Assembly: GCA_903855985.1 (NCBI GenBank)
Contig: CAIOAO010000105.1
Coordinates: 1 to 64,000 of the forward strand
Length of the DNA stretch: 64,000 bases
Reading direction: 5' to 3'
From: an uncultured Opitutia bacterium
Lineage (GTDB): Bacteria > Verrucomicrobiota > Verrucomicrobiia > Opitutales > Opitutaceae
The position numbers were made by a program, and so were the translations under genes. Positions 42,831 to 51,321 of the stretch are shown in pieces; positions within the stretch are counted from its first letter, which is position 1; every line of letters begins with the position of its first letter. The notes beneath the pieces were generated by a model. The model did not search any database. It was not told the DNA's origin and saw only the letters and a program-made list of their open reading frames with translations.

Positions 42831-45800
42831 TCACTTCCGCGACCACTCGTAGACGAACGGTGATTCCAGCCGGTCGCCCGGCCCGACGCTGCTCAGCCAC
42901 ACGTCGCTCCCGGGCAGCGCCAGGCCGGCCGTGGGCGGCGCCACCAGCTCGATCCGGTCCTGCTCGGCCCGGGCGACGAGCCCGATCCGGTTGTAACCCA
43001 GGTCCAGGGCCGTGGCCCCGGCATAGGATTCGGAGAAAACCAGCCGGGTTTGCGTTGCCACGGTCTTGCCGTTCAACGCCTCCACCCGGAACCGGCCGAC
43101 CAGCAGGTCGTCCTTGGTCGTGAGCGTCAGCTCCCCGCCCGGGGCCAGCACCGCCGAGGTCACGGTGTGGGCCGTGGCACCGGCCGGTGACGCAAAGCGG
43201 ACCGTGCGGCCGACCAGCGTGGCCGCATCCAGCGGGCTGAGAATGTTGTCGTCCTCCAACTGGACCGTGATCCGCCCGCCCGCCAGATCCAGCCGGCTGA
43301 CGCGGCCGGCCGCGCGGGGCGGGGCGTGATAGATTTTCCCGTCAATCTCCGCCGCCGGACCGCCCGCAAAAAACAGCCGCTCCAGCCCGCCATCGGTGCC
43401 GAACGTCGCCAGCAGCATCATCGCGCGGACGGCGAGCGTGTGCCCGGCCACCTTCACTTCCTTGCGCGTGTCGTCGAGGCCGTGCACCACGACATCCGTC
43501 CGGCCATCGGCCCGTTCCGCCACGACGGCCGCGCCCAGCGCGAAATCCTGGCGGGTCACGCGCCGCAGCGGCGGCTGGCCCGTGTGCGGCTCGATCACGC
43601 CGACGAACCGGCTTTCGAGCTTCTCGCCCGGCGGCGCCGTGCGGCGGGCCAGGATGTACTTGAGGACCTGGGGAAATTTCACCGGCGTGACGCGCGCATC
43701 CGCGACCATCACGGTCTGCCCCGGCTGGTCGAGCACGCGGATGCGCAGTTGCGCCCCGGCATCCTTCTCGTGGGTGTAATCCGCCGTCCACTCGCCGGCC
43801 TCACGCCGCTGGACCTGGTTGAAATGCTGGAAGCCCGAGCCGCGGTAATCCATGTAACCGCCCGCGTAATCCTTCGCGCCGAGCACCGGGTCGTCGTAGA
43901 TTTCATCCAGTCCCACGTTTTCCCCGGCGAGCGTGCCCTTCGCCGGCGCGGTCCATTGGCCGCCCGCCAGGACAAACGTGCCGGGCGGGCCGTGCAGGCT
44001 GTAGTCGTGCTCGCGGCCGCCGGAAACATCGAAGAAATCAACCAGGTAACTCTGGTGCGGGCCGGTATCCACCATCACGACGGCCCGGCGGTACAGGTCG
44101 CACTGCGGGTACGTGCCCCGCGCGTTCACCACGAGCACGCGCACGCCGCGGCCCTCGGCCATCAACTTGACGATGCCCGGCTGGTTGCCCGGCTGGGGGG
44201 TGGCATCCACCGTCACCGTGTTGTGCGAGATGGTGTGCATGGACCACGTGTAGATACCCGGCACGTATTCATTCATCGCGTCGGGGTAGCCCAGGTCCGG
44301 CATCATCGGCTGGCCGTTCGCAAACACGTCCAGCTGCAGCCGGTCATAGTGAAAATGGTTCACGTGCTGCCCGAAATACAGCGACACGGCGGTATCGTCC
44401 GCGGCGTTGTTGAGGATCCCCAGGCCGAAGCCCGACAACAGCCGGGACGGCTGCGGCTCAAAGTGGCGGCCGCCGCCCGGCGCCGCGACCGCCACGATGG
44501 GCGGGTGCAGCAACCCGGCAAAATCCTTGAAGCCTTCCGGGCCGGCCGCGCCGAACCCCGCGAGGAATTCCGCGTAGCGCGGGTCGCCGTACGCGCGGTA
44601 CGCCGCCTCAAACACCGAGGCCTCCTCGCCCACCAGCCCGCCGTACACGCCCGTGGTGTCGCCGTTCGCCGGCGTGTGGCGGCCGATCACAATGCTCGCC
44701 AGCACCGCGTCGTAGAGCCGCCGCAGCCGCGGCAGCGTGGAAATATCCACGCCCAGCTTCGGCAGCAGCTCCGTGAGCGCGGTGATGTTCCCCACCCAGT
44801 GGATGTTATAGCCCGCCGACTCAAACGGCTGGCCGTCGCGCCACACGAGGCTGGTCAGCGCGGTGCGGAGCCCGAGGTAGACGGAGCCGGTGGGCTGGTC
44901 GAGCACGCTGGCCAGGTAGCGGGCGTTGTCGGCGTGCTGCCGCACAATCGCGAGCACCAGCAGCGCGCGCTGGTGCATGCCGTAGTTGCCGCGGGCGCGC
45001 TTGCTGTAGACCGCGTCAATCCCCTCCTCCAGAATGCCACCCTCGATCGAGGCCCGGAGCTCCGCCGCCGTTCGGCCGTAAAGTTTCTGCAGCGCGGTGT
45101 CGCCCGGGATCGTCTCCCAGACCGCGTCGTACGTCTCGGCAAACTGCGCGACGAGATAGGTCTCCCAGATCGCGTTGATGATCTTGCCGGTGTACCGCGA
45201 GCCGTCCTTCTCCGCCATGAGCTGCCCGTAGCGCGACTGGCTCTCGTGGTCCATGTTGGGGTAAACCTCGGCGATGCGCGTGAGCAGCACCGCGGCCTTG
45301 TGCGCGTAGCGCGCCTCGCCCGTCAGCAGGTATGCGCGCCCGAGCGCGGCCAGCCCGCCCTGCAGGTTTTCATTCGCCGTGGTGGTGTGCGACACCCACA
45401 GCCAGTGGTTCTGCGCCGCCACGAACCAGTAGCGCTGGCCGTTGGGCCCCACCCAGCCGCGGCCGTCGTCCACGTACGGGCCGTTGAAATCGCTGCGGTC
45501 CTTGAACCCGCTCCGGTAGAACTTGCCGTAGTCGTTGCTCGGGTAGGTTTCGCCGCCAATCGGGCACTTCACCTGGAACGGCTTCTTCGGGTCCACGATC
45601 CAGGGGTAAAAACTGCCCGTGACCTCGAAGATCTTCTTGCCGTGGACCGGGCAGCCTTCCGGACAGCATTCAAACGAGCGCGGCACCTCCGCCGATGGCA
45701 CCACGGCGCGCAGGGCCTCGTCCGTCCAGTCGGCCCAGTAGTTGGCCTCCTTAATGATCTTGTCGGCCACCGCGCGCGCCGCCGGGTAGCGGACGACATT

Positions 45801-46034
45801 GTCGCGGGCCGTCGTGATCTCGACCTCGCTGAACAGCGTGCGTGAGTCCTTCGGCGGAAACTGCGGCGCGTGCCCGCGCGGCGGCAAAATCTCGCCGACT
45901 TTCAAAATCGGGGTGGCCGGCCCGGTTGCGGCCCAGTCGTCATTGGGGTTTGGCACAGGTACGGCAAAGACGAAATTTCCGGCCAAGGCGAGCCCGCCGA
46001 CGACCCGGACAATCCATCGTTTCCGTTTAATCAC
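42831..46034 (-). CDS. Large heparinase II/III-like polysaccharide lyase
   Basis: A 1067-residue secreted enzyme. The GTG start (46034) overlaps the amidase stop (GTGA), giving a signal peptide MIKRKRWIVRVVGGLALAGN...AVP. The N-terminal part is an alpha/alpha toroid (NLQGGLAALGRAYLLTGEARY, GKIINAIWETYLVAQFAETYD, YGMHQRALLVLAIVRQHADNARY). A heparinase II/III-type beta domain follows with FGQHVNHFHYDRLQLDVFANG and ISHNTVTVDATPQPGN, where the catalytic Tyr/His pair is expected. CCPEGCPVHG and KCPIGGETYPSNDY near residues 120-165 hold a Cys-rich insert. The last 250 residues are further beta domains. Likely cleaves uronic-acid-containing polysaccharide (alginate, heparan or ulvan type); exact substrate cannot be read. 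Confidence 0.85.
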   Translation of the reverse strand: MIKRKRWIVRVVGGLALAGNFVFAVPVPNPNDDWAATGPATPILKVGEILPPRGHAPQFPPKDSRTLFSEVEITTARDNVVRYPAARAVADKIIKEANYWADWTDEALRAVVPSAEVPRSFECCPEGCPVHGKKIFEVTGSFYPWIVDPKKPFQVKCPIGGETYPSNDYGKFYRSGFKDRSDFNGPYVDDGRGWVGPNGQRYWFVAAQNHWLWVSHTTTANENLQGGLAALGRAYLLTGEARYAHKAAVLLTRIAEVYPNMDHESQSRYGQLMAEKDGSRYTGKIINAIWETYLVAQFAETYDAVWETIPGDTALQKLYGRTAAELRASIEGGILEEGIDAVYSKRARGNYGMHQRALLVLAIVRQHADNARYLASVLDQPTGSVYLGLRTALTSLVWRDGQPFESAGYNIHWVGNITALTELLPKLGVDISTLPRLRRLYDAVLASIVIGRHTPANGDTTGVYGGLVGEEASVFEAAYRAYGDPRYAEFLAGFGAAGPEGFKDFAGLLHPPIVAVAAPGGGRHFEPQPSRLLSGFGLGILNNAADDTAVSLYFGQHVNHFHYDRLQLDVFANGQPMMPDLGYPDAMNEYVPGIYTWSMHTISHNTVTVDATPQPGNQPGIVKLMAEGRGVRVLVVNARGTYPQCDLYRRAVVMVDTGPHQSYLVDFFDVSGGREHDYSLHGPPGTFVLAGGQWTAPAKGTLAGENVGLDEIYDDPVLGAKDYAGGYMDYRGSGFQHFNQVQRREAGEWTADYTHEKDAGAQLRIRVLDQPGQTVMVADARVTPVKFPQVLKYILARRTAPPGEKLESRFVGVIEPHTGQPPLRRVTRQDFALGAAVVAERADGRTDVVVHGLDDTRKEVKVAGHTLAVRAMMLLATFGTDGGLERLFFAGGPAAEIDGKIYHAPPRAAGRVSRLDLAGGRITVQLEDDNILSPLDAATLVGRTVRFASPAGATAHTVTSAVLAPGGELTLTTKDDLLVGRFRVEALNGKTVATQTRLVFSESYAGATALDLGYNRIGLVARAEQDRIELVAPPTAGLALPGSDVWLSSVGPGDRLESPFVYEWSRK

Positions 46035-47728
46035 CGGGTCAGCAATAAATGCTGACCGTCCGGCGTCGATGCTGGTGTTGCCGGCGTGGTCGCGGCCGCG
46101 TGCGGCAGGAACTGCGGCTCGCGGCGGGCCCGCGTGTGGGACTCGAAATCGGCCGCCAGTTCGAGCAGGCGGGCCTCGCTCCACGGCCGGCCATAAAACG
46201 ACAGGCCCACCGGGAGCCCGTCCACCTGCGCCGCCGGCACGGTCACGCTGGGATAGCCCGCCACCGCGGCCGGCTGCGCACTGTTGCCCAGGCTCGGCCC
46301 GCCCGCCACGCGGTCAATGCGCCACGCCACCGACCCGGTGAGCGAGACCAGCGCATCGAGGCGGTATTCCTTCATGATCACATCAATGCCCTGCGTGCGC
46401 GCGATGCGGCGGCAGGCGGCCAGCGCCTCGCGATACGCCGGCTCCGTCAGCGGGCCCTTCGTCTGCGCGAGCATGAAGATCTGCTGGTTGAAATACGGCA
46501 TCTCCGCGGCGGCATGCGCCTGGTTGTACGCAATCAGGTCGGCCAGCGATTTCACCGGCGACGCCGGCCCGAGCGTCGCGAGGTAGCGGTTGATGCCGTC
46601 CTTGAACTCGTAGAGCAGCACCTCGCGCTCCGGGTCGTTCAACCGGCGGAATGCCGGGAACTCGCCCCAGCAGGCGATCACCGCTCCCGCCGACTCCAGC
46701 TCCGCCACCGCCTGGTTGAGCACCGCGCCGAGCTCGGGATCGAAGCCAAACGGCCCCGTGACCACACCCAGGCGGGCCCGCTTGAGCGCATGCGGTCGGA
46801 TCGCCGCGGCCAGGTCCGTCTCCGCGCGCTTGCCGCGGGTCAGTGTCGCCGGATCCTGCGGGTCCGCCCCGGCCAGCACACCGAGCAGGCGCGCGGCATC
46901 GCGCACCGTCCGGGCCATCGCCCCCGCGGTGTCCTGCGACGCCGAGATGGGGATGAGCCCGCTCCGGCTGACCAACCCCACCGTGGGCTTGATTCCGACC
47001 AGGCCGCACACGGACGCCGGACTGAGGATGGAGCCGTCGGTCTCGGTGCCCACGGCCACCACGCACAGGTTCGCCGCCACGGCGGCGGCGGCGCCCGAAC
47101 TCGAGCCGGACGGGCTCAGGTCGAGCGCGTAGGGATTGAGCGTCTGCCCGCCCCGCCCGCTCCAGCCGCTGCGGCCCCGGCCGTCCCGGAAGAGCGACCA
47201 TTCGCTGAGGTTGGTCTTGCCGAGGATCACGGCGCCGGCCGCCCGCAACCGCGTCACCAGAAACGCATCCCCCGGCGGCTTGGCCCCGACCAGCGCCAGC
47301 GAACCCGCGGTGGTTTCCATGCGGTCGTCCGTGGCGATGTTGTCCTTGAGCAAAACCGGGATGCCGTGGAGCGGTCCGCGGACCTTGCCGGCCTTGCGCT
47401 CGGCGTCGAGCCCGGCCGCGATCTGCAGCGCGTCCGGGTTCACCTCGATCACCGCGCGGAGCGTCGGACCCGCCTGGTCAATTTCCGCGATGCGCTGGAG
47501 GTACGCGGCCGTGAGCTCCCGGGCGGTCAGCGTCCCGGCCGTCATTTGCGCCTGGAGGTCATCAATCGTCGCTTCCTGGAAGCGAAATGGCGCCGGCGGC
47601 GCGACCGGGGCGGAGACCTGCTCCGCCGCTTTCCCCACGGTGGCAGGCCCGGCGCCGGCGAACGCCACGCAGGCGAGGCCGGCGAACGTCATAAGCGAGC
47701 GCATGGGGCGATGCGTCATATCAATCAT
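46031..47728 (-). CDS. Amidase-signature (AS) family enzyme, exported
   Basis: About 565 residues. An N-terminal hydrophobic segment (MRSLMTFAGLACVAFAGAG) is a signal peptide. The AS triad is present: catalytic Lys in HGIPVLLKDNIATDD, cis-Ser in LDLSPSGSSSGAAAAVA and nucleophilic Ser in VGTETDGSILSPAS. Also GLVGIKPTVGLVSRSGLIPI and DTAGAMARTV are typical. Two start options (47728 or 47719) differ by three residues. Amidases of this branch hydrolyse peptide amides or acylated amines. It is the first gene of a coupled pair with the lyase, so both may act on the same extracellular polymer. Confidence 0.92.
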   Translation of the reverse strand: MIDMTHRPMRSLMTFAGLACVAFAGAGPATVGKAAEQVSAPVAPPAPFRFQEATIDDLQAQMTAGTLTARELTAAYLQRIAEIDQAGPTLRAVIEVNPDALQIAAGLDAERKAGKVRGPLHGIPVLLKDNIATDDRMETTAGSLALVGAKPPGDAFLVTRLRAAGAVILGKTNLSEWSLFRDGRGRSGWSGRGGQTLNPYALDLSPSGSSSGAAAAVAANLCVVAVGTETDGSILSPASVCGLVGIKPTVGLVSRSGLIPISASQDTAGAMARTVRDAARLLGVLAGADPQDPATLTRGKRAETDLAAAIRPHALKRARLGVVTGPFGFDPELGAVLNQAVAELESAGAVIACWGEFPAFRRLNDPEREVLLYEFKDGINRYLATLGPASPVKSLADLIAYNQAHAAAEMPYFNQQIFMLAQTKGPLTEPAYREALAACRRIARTQGIDVIMKEYRLDALVSLTGSVAWRIDRVAGGPSLGNSAQPAAVAGYPSVTVPAAQVDGLPVGLSFYGRPWSEARLLELAADFESHTRARREPQFLPHAAATTPATPASTPDGQHLLLTR

Positions 47729-47801
47729 CCGACCGTGGAACCTGGCTTGCCCGGCTGTCACCCACTTTGGCGTAACAGTTTGGACAGAAATCCCCCCCGC
47801 C

Positions 47802-48266
47802 TCAGCCGCAATGTTTCGCCAGCATCGCCGCCATGAAGTCGGTCCATACCCCATCGGGCTGCCAGAGCCCGCGCTGGAGCTGGAACGCCCGCTCCTCCGG
47901 CCAGCCCAGCCGGATGGCCCAGTAGAGCCCGAGAAACGCCGTCGCCCGCATGTTGGCCGCGCAGTGTACGAGCAGCTTTTCCCCGCGGTGGGCCTCCATC
48001 GCGGCGAAGAACGCCAGCAGGTCCGCCTCGGTCGGCGCCTCGAACTGCACCGGGATGTGGACGTACTTCATCCCGAGCCCGGCCACGGTCCCGGGTTCGT
48101 CGGGCAGCGAATACCGCGGCTGGTCGTGCAGGGCCAGGTTGATGACCGTCTGGAAACCCGCCGCGGCCACGCTCTGCAACTGCGCCACCGAAGGCTGGCC
48201 CGCCGTGATCAGCATTTCGTCCACCGCCCGGAAATTCTTGATCTCAGTGTAGGCAGGCTCGGTCAT
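47802..48266 (-). CDS. DUF442 protein tyrosine phosphatase-like protein
   Basis: A 154-residue protein with the phosphatase fold. The signature loop is LLVHCAANMRATAF, a HC-x4-R form, one residue shorter than the classical HC-x5-R but usual for the DUF442 / beta-lactamase-hydrolase-like family. The upstream strand FQTVINLALHDQPRYSLPDE and the GMKYVHIPVQF segment are characteristic. Role unknown. It starts 36 bp after the rnhB-side repeat and reads toward the amidase gene. Confidence 0.88.
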   Translation of the reverse strand: MTEPAYTEIKNFRAVDEMLITAGQPSVAQLQSVAAAGFQTVINLALHDQPRYSLPDEPGTVAGLGMKYVHIPVQFEAPTEADLLAFFAAMEAHRGEKLLVHCAANMRATAFLGLYWAIRLGWPEERAFQLQRGLWQPDGVWTDFMAAMLAKHCG

Positions 48267-48310
48267 CGCGAGGACACTAGCGATTCAGTCAGCGGGCACT
48301 AGTCCTGAAT

Positions 48311-48402
48311 TTATCGCGGAAACGCGGAGGAGCGGAAACGCGAAATCAATCCAGCAAATTCATTTCCCGGCATTTCCGCTCCTCCGCGCTTCCGCGATCC
48401 CT
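48311..48402. repeat. Composite intergenic inverted repeat (copy 6)
   Basis: ATCGCGGAAACGCGGAGGAG...CGGAAACG (48313-48340) and CATTTCCGCTCCTCCGCGC.TTCCGCGAT (48371-48398) form a 26-28-bp stem with few mismatches. It is the cleanest copy of the family seen at 870-1028 and 20633-20765, and lies next to the stop of rnhB. Confidence 0.88.
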
Positions 48403-49154
48403 CAGAGAAACTCCATCTGCGCCGGGTCCACGTGCGTGGCAAAGAGCTTCCTCAGGAACAAATCGCGGTGCTCCCGGCAGCGGCCGCGCTTCAGCACCGC
48501 CTCCCGGTGCTCCTCCGTGCCGTAACCCTTGTGCTGCGCAAACCCGTAGCCGGGATACTTCCGGTCGAGCTCGTTCATCAGCCGGTCGCGGGTGACCTTC
48601 GCAATGATGCTCGCCATCGCAATGCTCAGCGAGCGCGCGTCGCCGCTGACAATCCCCGTGTGCGGGTACGGGAAATTCCGCAGCGCCAGGCCGTCGATCA
48701 GGATGCGGGCCGACACCCGCGGCTGGAACGCCGCGATCTCCTCCGCCGACGCAAACAGGTCGGGCTCCGTCTTCTGCACGAAGGCCTCCGGCGGATAAAT
48801 CCCCTCGATCGCCCGCCGCATCGCGAGCTTGGTCGCGCCGAGGATGTTGAGCTGCTCGATCTCGCCCACGTCGGCGACGCCGAAGTTCGCGTGGATCTGC
48901 CCCGCCGCGACGAGCCCCTCGAACTCGACCCACAATTCCTCCCGCTCGGCCGGGGTGAGCTGCTTCGAGTCGTTGACGCGCCCCGAGCGGGTCACCGCCC
49001 AGCGGCTCTCCAGGAATTCCGCGCTGACCAGCACCGCGCCCGCGACGACCGGACCCGCCAGCGCGCCCCGGCCGGCCTCGTCCACCCCGATCAGGCCGGT
49101 CACGCCCTCGAGCTGTTTCAGGTCAAACCCGCGGAGCTGCCGGCGCTTCGCCAT
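48402..49154 (-). CDS. rnhB: Ribonuclease HII
   Basis: A 250-residue RNase HII, removing ribonucleotides and RNA from RNA-DNA hybrids. Active-site acids are in IGVDEAGRGALAGPVVAGAV, the first D-E pair, then NDSKQLTPAEREEL, ARILIDGL and SIIAKVTRDRLM. The family K-x-Y pattern KYPGYGFAQHKGYGTEEH is present. Length is slightly above average (200-220) because of an insert around residues 75-130. The next gene, 8 bp upstream, encodes RNase HIII. Confidence 0.94.
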   Translation of the reverse strand: MAKRRQLRGFDLKQLEGVTGLIGVDEAGRGALAGPVVAGAVLVSAEFLESRWAVTRSGRVNDSKQLTPAEREELWVEFEGLVAAGQIHANFGVADVGEIEQLNILGATKLAMRRAIEGIYPPEAFVQKTEPDLFASAEEIAAFQPRVSARILIDGLALRNFPYPHTGIVSGDARSLSIAMASIIAKVTRDRLMNELDRKYPGYGFAQHKGYGTEEHREAVLKRGRCREHRDLFLRKLFATHVDPAQMEFL

Positions 49155-49161
49155 GGTGCCG

Positions 49162-50175
49162 TCAGCCTCGCCACTCCAGCTTGGGGCCCGGCGGCTTCAG
49201 CGGCAGCTCGTCGAGCTTGCCGGCGGCCTGGACCACCTCGTAGGCCGTGCGGAAATGCAGCTTGGCAAACTCGCCCAGCGCGCGCGCCCCGAACTTCGCG
49301 ATGATCTCGGCGGCCTGCGTCTTCACCAGCGGGCCCGCGCCCTTCTGCAGCTTGGCGCCGAATTTCTTCGAGAGCAGGTGCATCTGCCGCACGAACTCCG
49401 CGCGCGCGACGACCGACGCCGCCGCGACCACCGGGTCCTCTTCCGCCTTCGTGCGCATGCGCAGGTCGAAATCCTTCACGCCCTTCTTCGCCAGTTCCTT
49501 CTGCACCAGCGGCTGCTTGGTGAACTGGTCGAGCAGGCCCCACGGCACGCGCCGCACCGTCAGCGCCTCCTCCAGCGCCGAGGCGTGCATCCAGGCGAGC
49601 AGCAGGTTCAAGTTCGCCCGCGGCCGCCCCATCAGCTCGTTGTACCGCGGCATGCCCGCGAACCGCGTGCGCACGACCACGCCCTTCGTCTCGCGGATGA
49701 GCTTGTCCAGCTTGATGATCTGCGACTCGGCGATCGCCTTGGAATCCTTCACGCCCGCCTTGATCCACGTCTCGATCATGGCCCGGTCCGCGATCACCGT
49801 CGCCGCGATCACCGGCCCGAAAAAGTCGCCCTTGCCGCTCTCGTCGAGGCCCGCATGCGCCTCGAACCAGTCGGGGTGCAGCACCTCGTCGTAGCCGAGC
49901 TTCGCCGCGCCCGTGACCTCGGGCTCGAGCGTCATCGTCACGAACTCCTCCGTGCCCTTGCCGGCGATCACGACCTTGCCGCTGGTGTAGGCGCAGACGT
50001 TGACCCGGGCGGCGTCGGACTTGAAGGCAAAGCGCGTGTACCCGACCTCGAACGGCTCGAAATGCCGCCCCGTGCAGATCGCCCGGAGCTTCTCCATCTG
50101 GGCGTCGTCCAGCTTGGCCGTGTAGGAGGCCAGCTTCTTCGGGGCCTCGTCATCGGAGGTCGGCTTCTTGGGCAT
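49162..50175 (-). CDS. rnhC: Ribonuclease HIII
   Basis: A 337-residue RNase HIII. The N-terminal TBP-like substrate-binding domain is RAICTGRHFEPFEVGYTRFAFKSDAARVNVC, AYTSGKVVIAGKGTEEFV. The catalytic domain has HAGLDESGKGDFFGPVIAA (G-x-D-E-S-G-K-G-D motif), GVKDSKAIAES, NLLLAWMHASALEEAL and EEDPVVAAASVVARAEFV. The start MPKKPTSDDE at 50175 precedes the repeat. It lies 7 bp upstream of rnhB on the same strand; the two RNase H2-type enzymes form a pair, an arrangement less common than a single gene per genome. Confidence 0.95.
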   Translation of the reverse strand: MPKKPTSDDEAPKKLASYTAKLDDAQMEKLRAICTGRHFEPFEVGYTRFAFKSDAARVNVCAYTSGKVVIAGKGTEEFVTMTLEPEVTGAAKLGYDEVLHPDWFEAHAGLDESGKGDFFGPVIAATVIADRAMIETWIKAGVKDSKAIAESQIIKLDKLIRETKGVVVRTRFAGMPRYNELMGRPRANLNLLLAWMHASALEEALTVRRVPWGLLDQFTKQPLVQKELAKKGVKDFDLRMRTKAEEDPVVAAASVVARAEFVRQMHLLSKKFGAKLQKGAGPLVKTQAAEIIAKFGARALGEFAKLHFRTAYEVVQAAGKLDELPLKPPGPKLEWRG

Positions 50176-50186
50176 ACGGGAGAGTT

Positions 50187-50274
50187 GGCCACAAAAAGGC
50201 GCAAAAACACACGAAAAATTACGGCAGCCTTTATCCCGGCACTTTTTTGTGCCCTTTTGGGCCTCTTCGTGGCT
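50187..50274. repeat. Imperfect inverted repeat CACAAAAAGG / CCTTTTGGG (copy 7)
   Basis: GGCCACAAAAAGGCGCAAAAAC and TTTTTTGTGCCCTTTTGGGCC...TTCGTGGCT form an imperfect stem. The start of the mutY frame (GTG at 50269) lies in its right arm, as seen for the ATPase gene at 5217. Confidence 0.7.
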
Positions 50275-51321
50275 ACCCTTTCCGCCCAGCTCCTCGCCGC
50301 CAAACCGGGCTTCCAGCGCGCGCTGCGCGCGTGGTACCGCATCCACGCCCGCCCGCTGCCCTGGCGGTTGAACCCCTCGCTCTACCAGACAGTCGTGAGC
50401 GAGTTCATGCTGCAGCAGACGCAGGTGAAGACCGTCCTCCCCTACCTCGCCCGCTGGCTCGGGGAGCTGCCGGACTTCGCCGCGCTCGCCGCCGCGCCCG
50501 AGTCCCGCGTGCTGAAACTCTGGGAAGGCCTCGGCTACTACTCCCGCGCCCGCAACCTGCACAAGCTTGCCCAGACCATCGCCCATCGCTCCACGCCCCG
50601 GACCCCCCAGGAATGGCAGGAACTGCCCGGGGTCGGCCCGTACACCGCCGCGGCGATCACCAGCATCTCGTTTGGCGCGCCGGCTGCGTGCGTGGACGGC
50701 AACGTCGTCCGCATCCTCGCGCGCCTGACCGCCGATGCCACGCCGTACCGCGACTCCGCCAGTGCGTCGAAGGCCTTCGCCCCGCTCGCCACGGCGCTGC
50801 TCCCCGCGGCGAACCCCGGCGACCACAACCAGGCGATGATGGAGCTCGGGGCCACGGTCTGCTTCCGCCAGAACCCCCTCTGCCTGACCTGCCCCGTGGT
50901 GAAATTCTGCGCGGCTGGCCGGCGCGGCGACCCGGAGAACTACCCGCAACTCGCGGCGAAGAAGCTGGAGCAAGTCGCGGTGACACGCGTGTGGATCGAG
51001 CGCCGAGGCGCGCTCCTGCTCCACCTCTCAGCCGGCGGCGCCCGCCGCTTCGCGAACATCCACGAGCTCCCCACGGCCGCGCAGGCCGGCCTGACCGAGG
51101 CCGCGGCCAAGCAGGGCAAACTCCTCGCGAAGAAACGCCGCGGCATCACGCGCTACCAGATCACGGAGAGCATCCACGCCGCTCCCGCCTCCGCCAAGCC
51201 TAAGGCGGGCTGGCCCGCCGGCCTCGTCTGGGTCCCGCTCCCCGCCCTCGACACCATCACCCTCTCCGGCCCCCACCGGCGTTGGGTACTGGAGTTGCTA
51301 GGCAAGCGGAGCAGCGACTAG
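50269..51321 (+). CDS. mutY: A/G-specific adenine glycosylase
   Basis: About 350 residues. It removes A opposite 8-oxoG. N-terminal WYRIHARPLPWRLNPSLYQT, catalytic region SEFMLQQTQVKTVLPY (Glu), helix-hairpin-helix LPGVGPYTAAAITSISFG and VDGNVVRILARL (Asp). The iron-sulfur cluster is C-x6-C-x2-C-x5-C in CFRQNPLCLTCPVVKFC. The C-terminal NUDIX-like 8-oxoG recognition domain runs from about residue 240. The start is a GTG at 50269 in the intergenic repeat; the conserved part begins near FQRALRAWYRIHARP. It is convergent with the ABC exporter gene, overlapping by 4 bp. Confidence 0.94.
   Translation: MATLSAQLLAAKPGFQRALRAWYRIHARPLPWRLNPSLYQTVVSEFMLQQTQVKTVLPYLARWLGELPDFAALAAAPESRVLKLWEGLGYYSRARNLHKLAQTIAHRSTPRTPQEWQELPGVGPYTAAAITSISFGAPAACVDGNVVRILARLTADATPYRDSASASKAFAPLATALLPAANPGDHNQAMMELGATVCFRQNPLCLTCPVVKFCAAGRRGDPENYPQLAAKKLEQVAVTRVWIERRGALLLHLSAGGARRFANIHELPTAAQAGLTEAAAKQGKLLAKKRRGITRYQITESIHAAPASAKPKAGWPAGLVWVPLPALDTITLSGPHRRWVLELLGKRSSD

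Noticed and set aside
39898-42852. A 984-codon open frame on the plus strand
   Set aside because: Antisense to beta-mannosidase and the histidine kinase; low-complexity Arg/Val/His composition, no motif.
43326-45845. An 839-codon open frame on the plus strand
   Set aside because: Antisense to the heparinase-like gene; no recognisable domain.
51180-51230. A copy of the CCGCCAAGCC..AAGGCGGGC hairpin inside mutY
   Set aside because: It is part of a continuous, plausible coding sequence in the variable C-terminal part and only loosely resembles the hairpins at tRNA-Ala.
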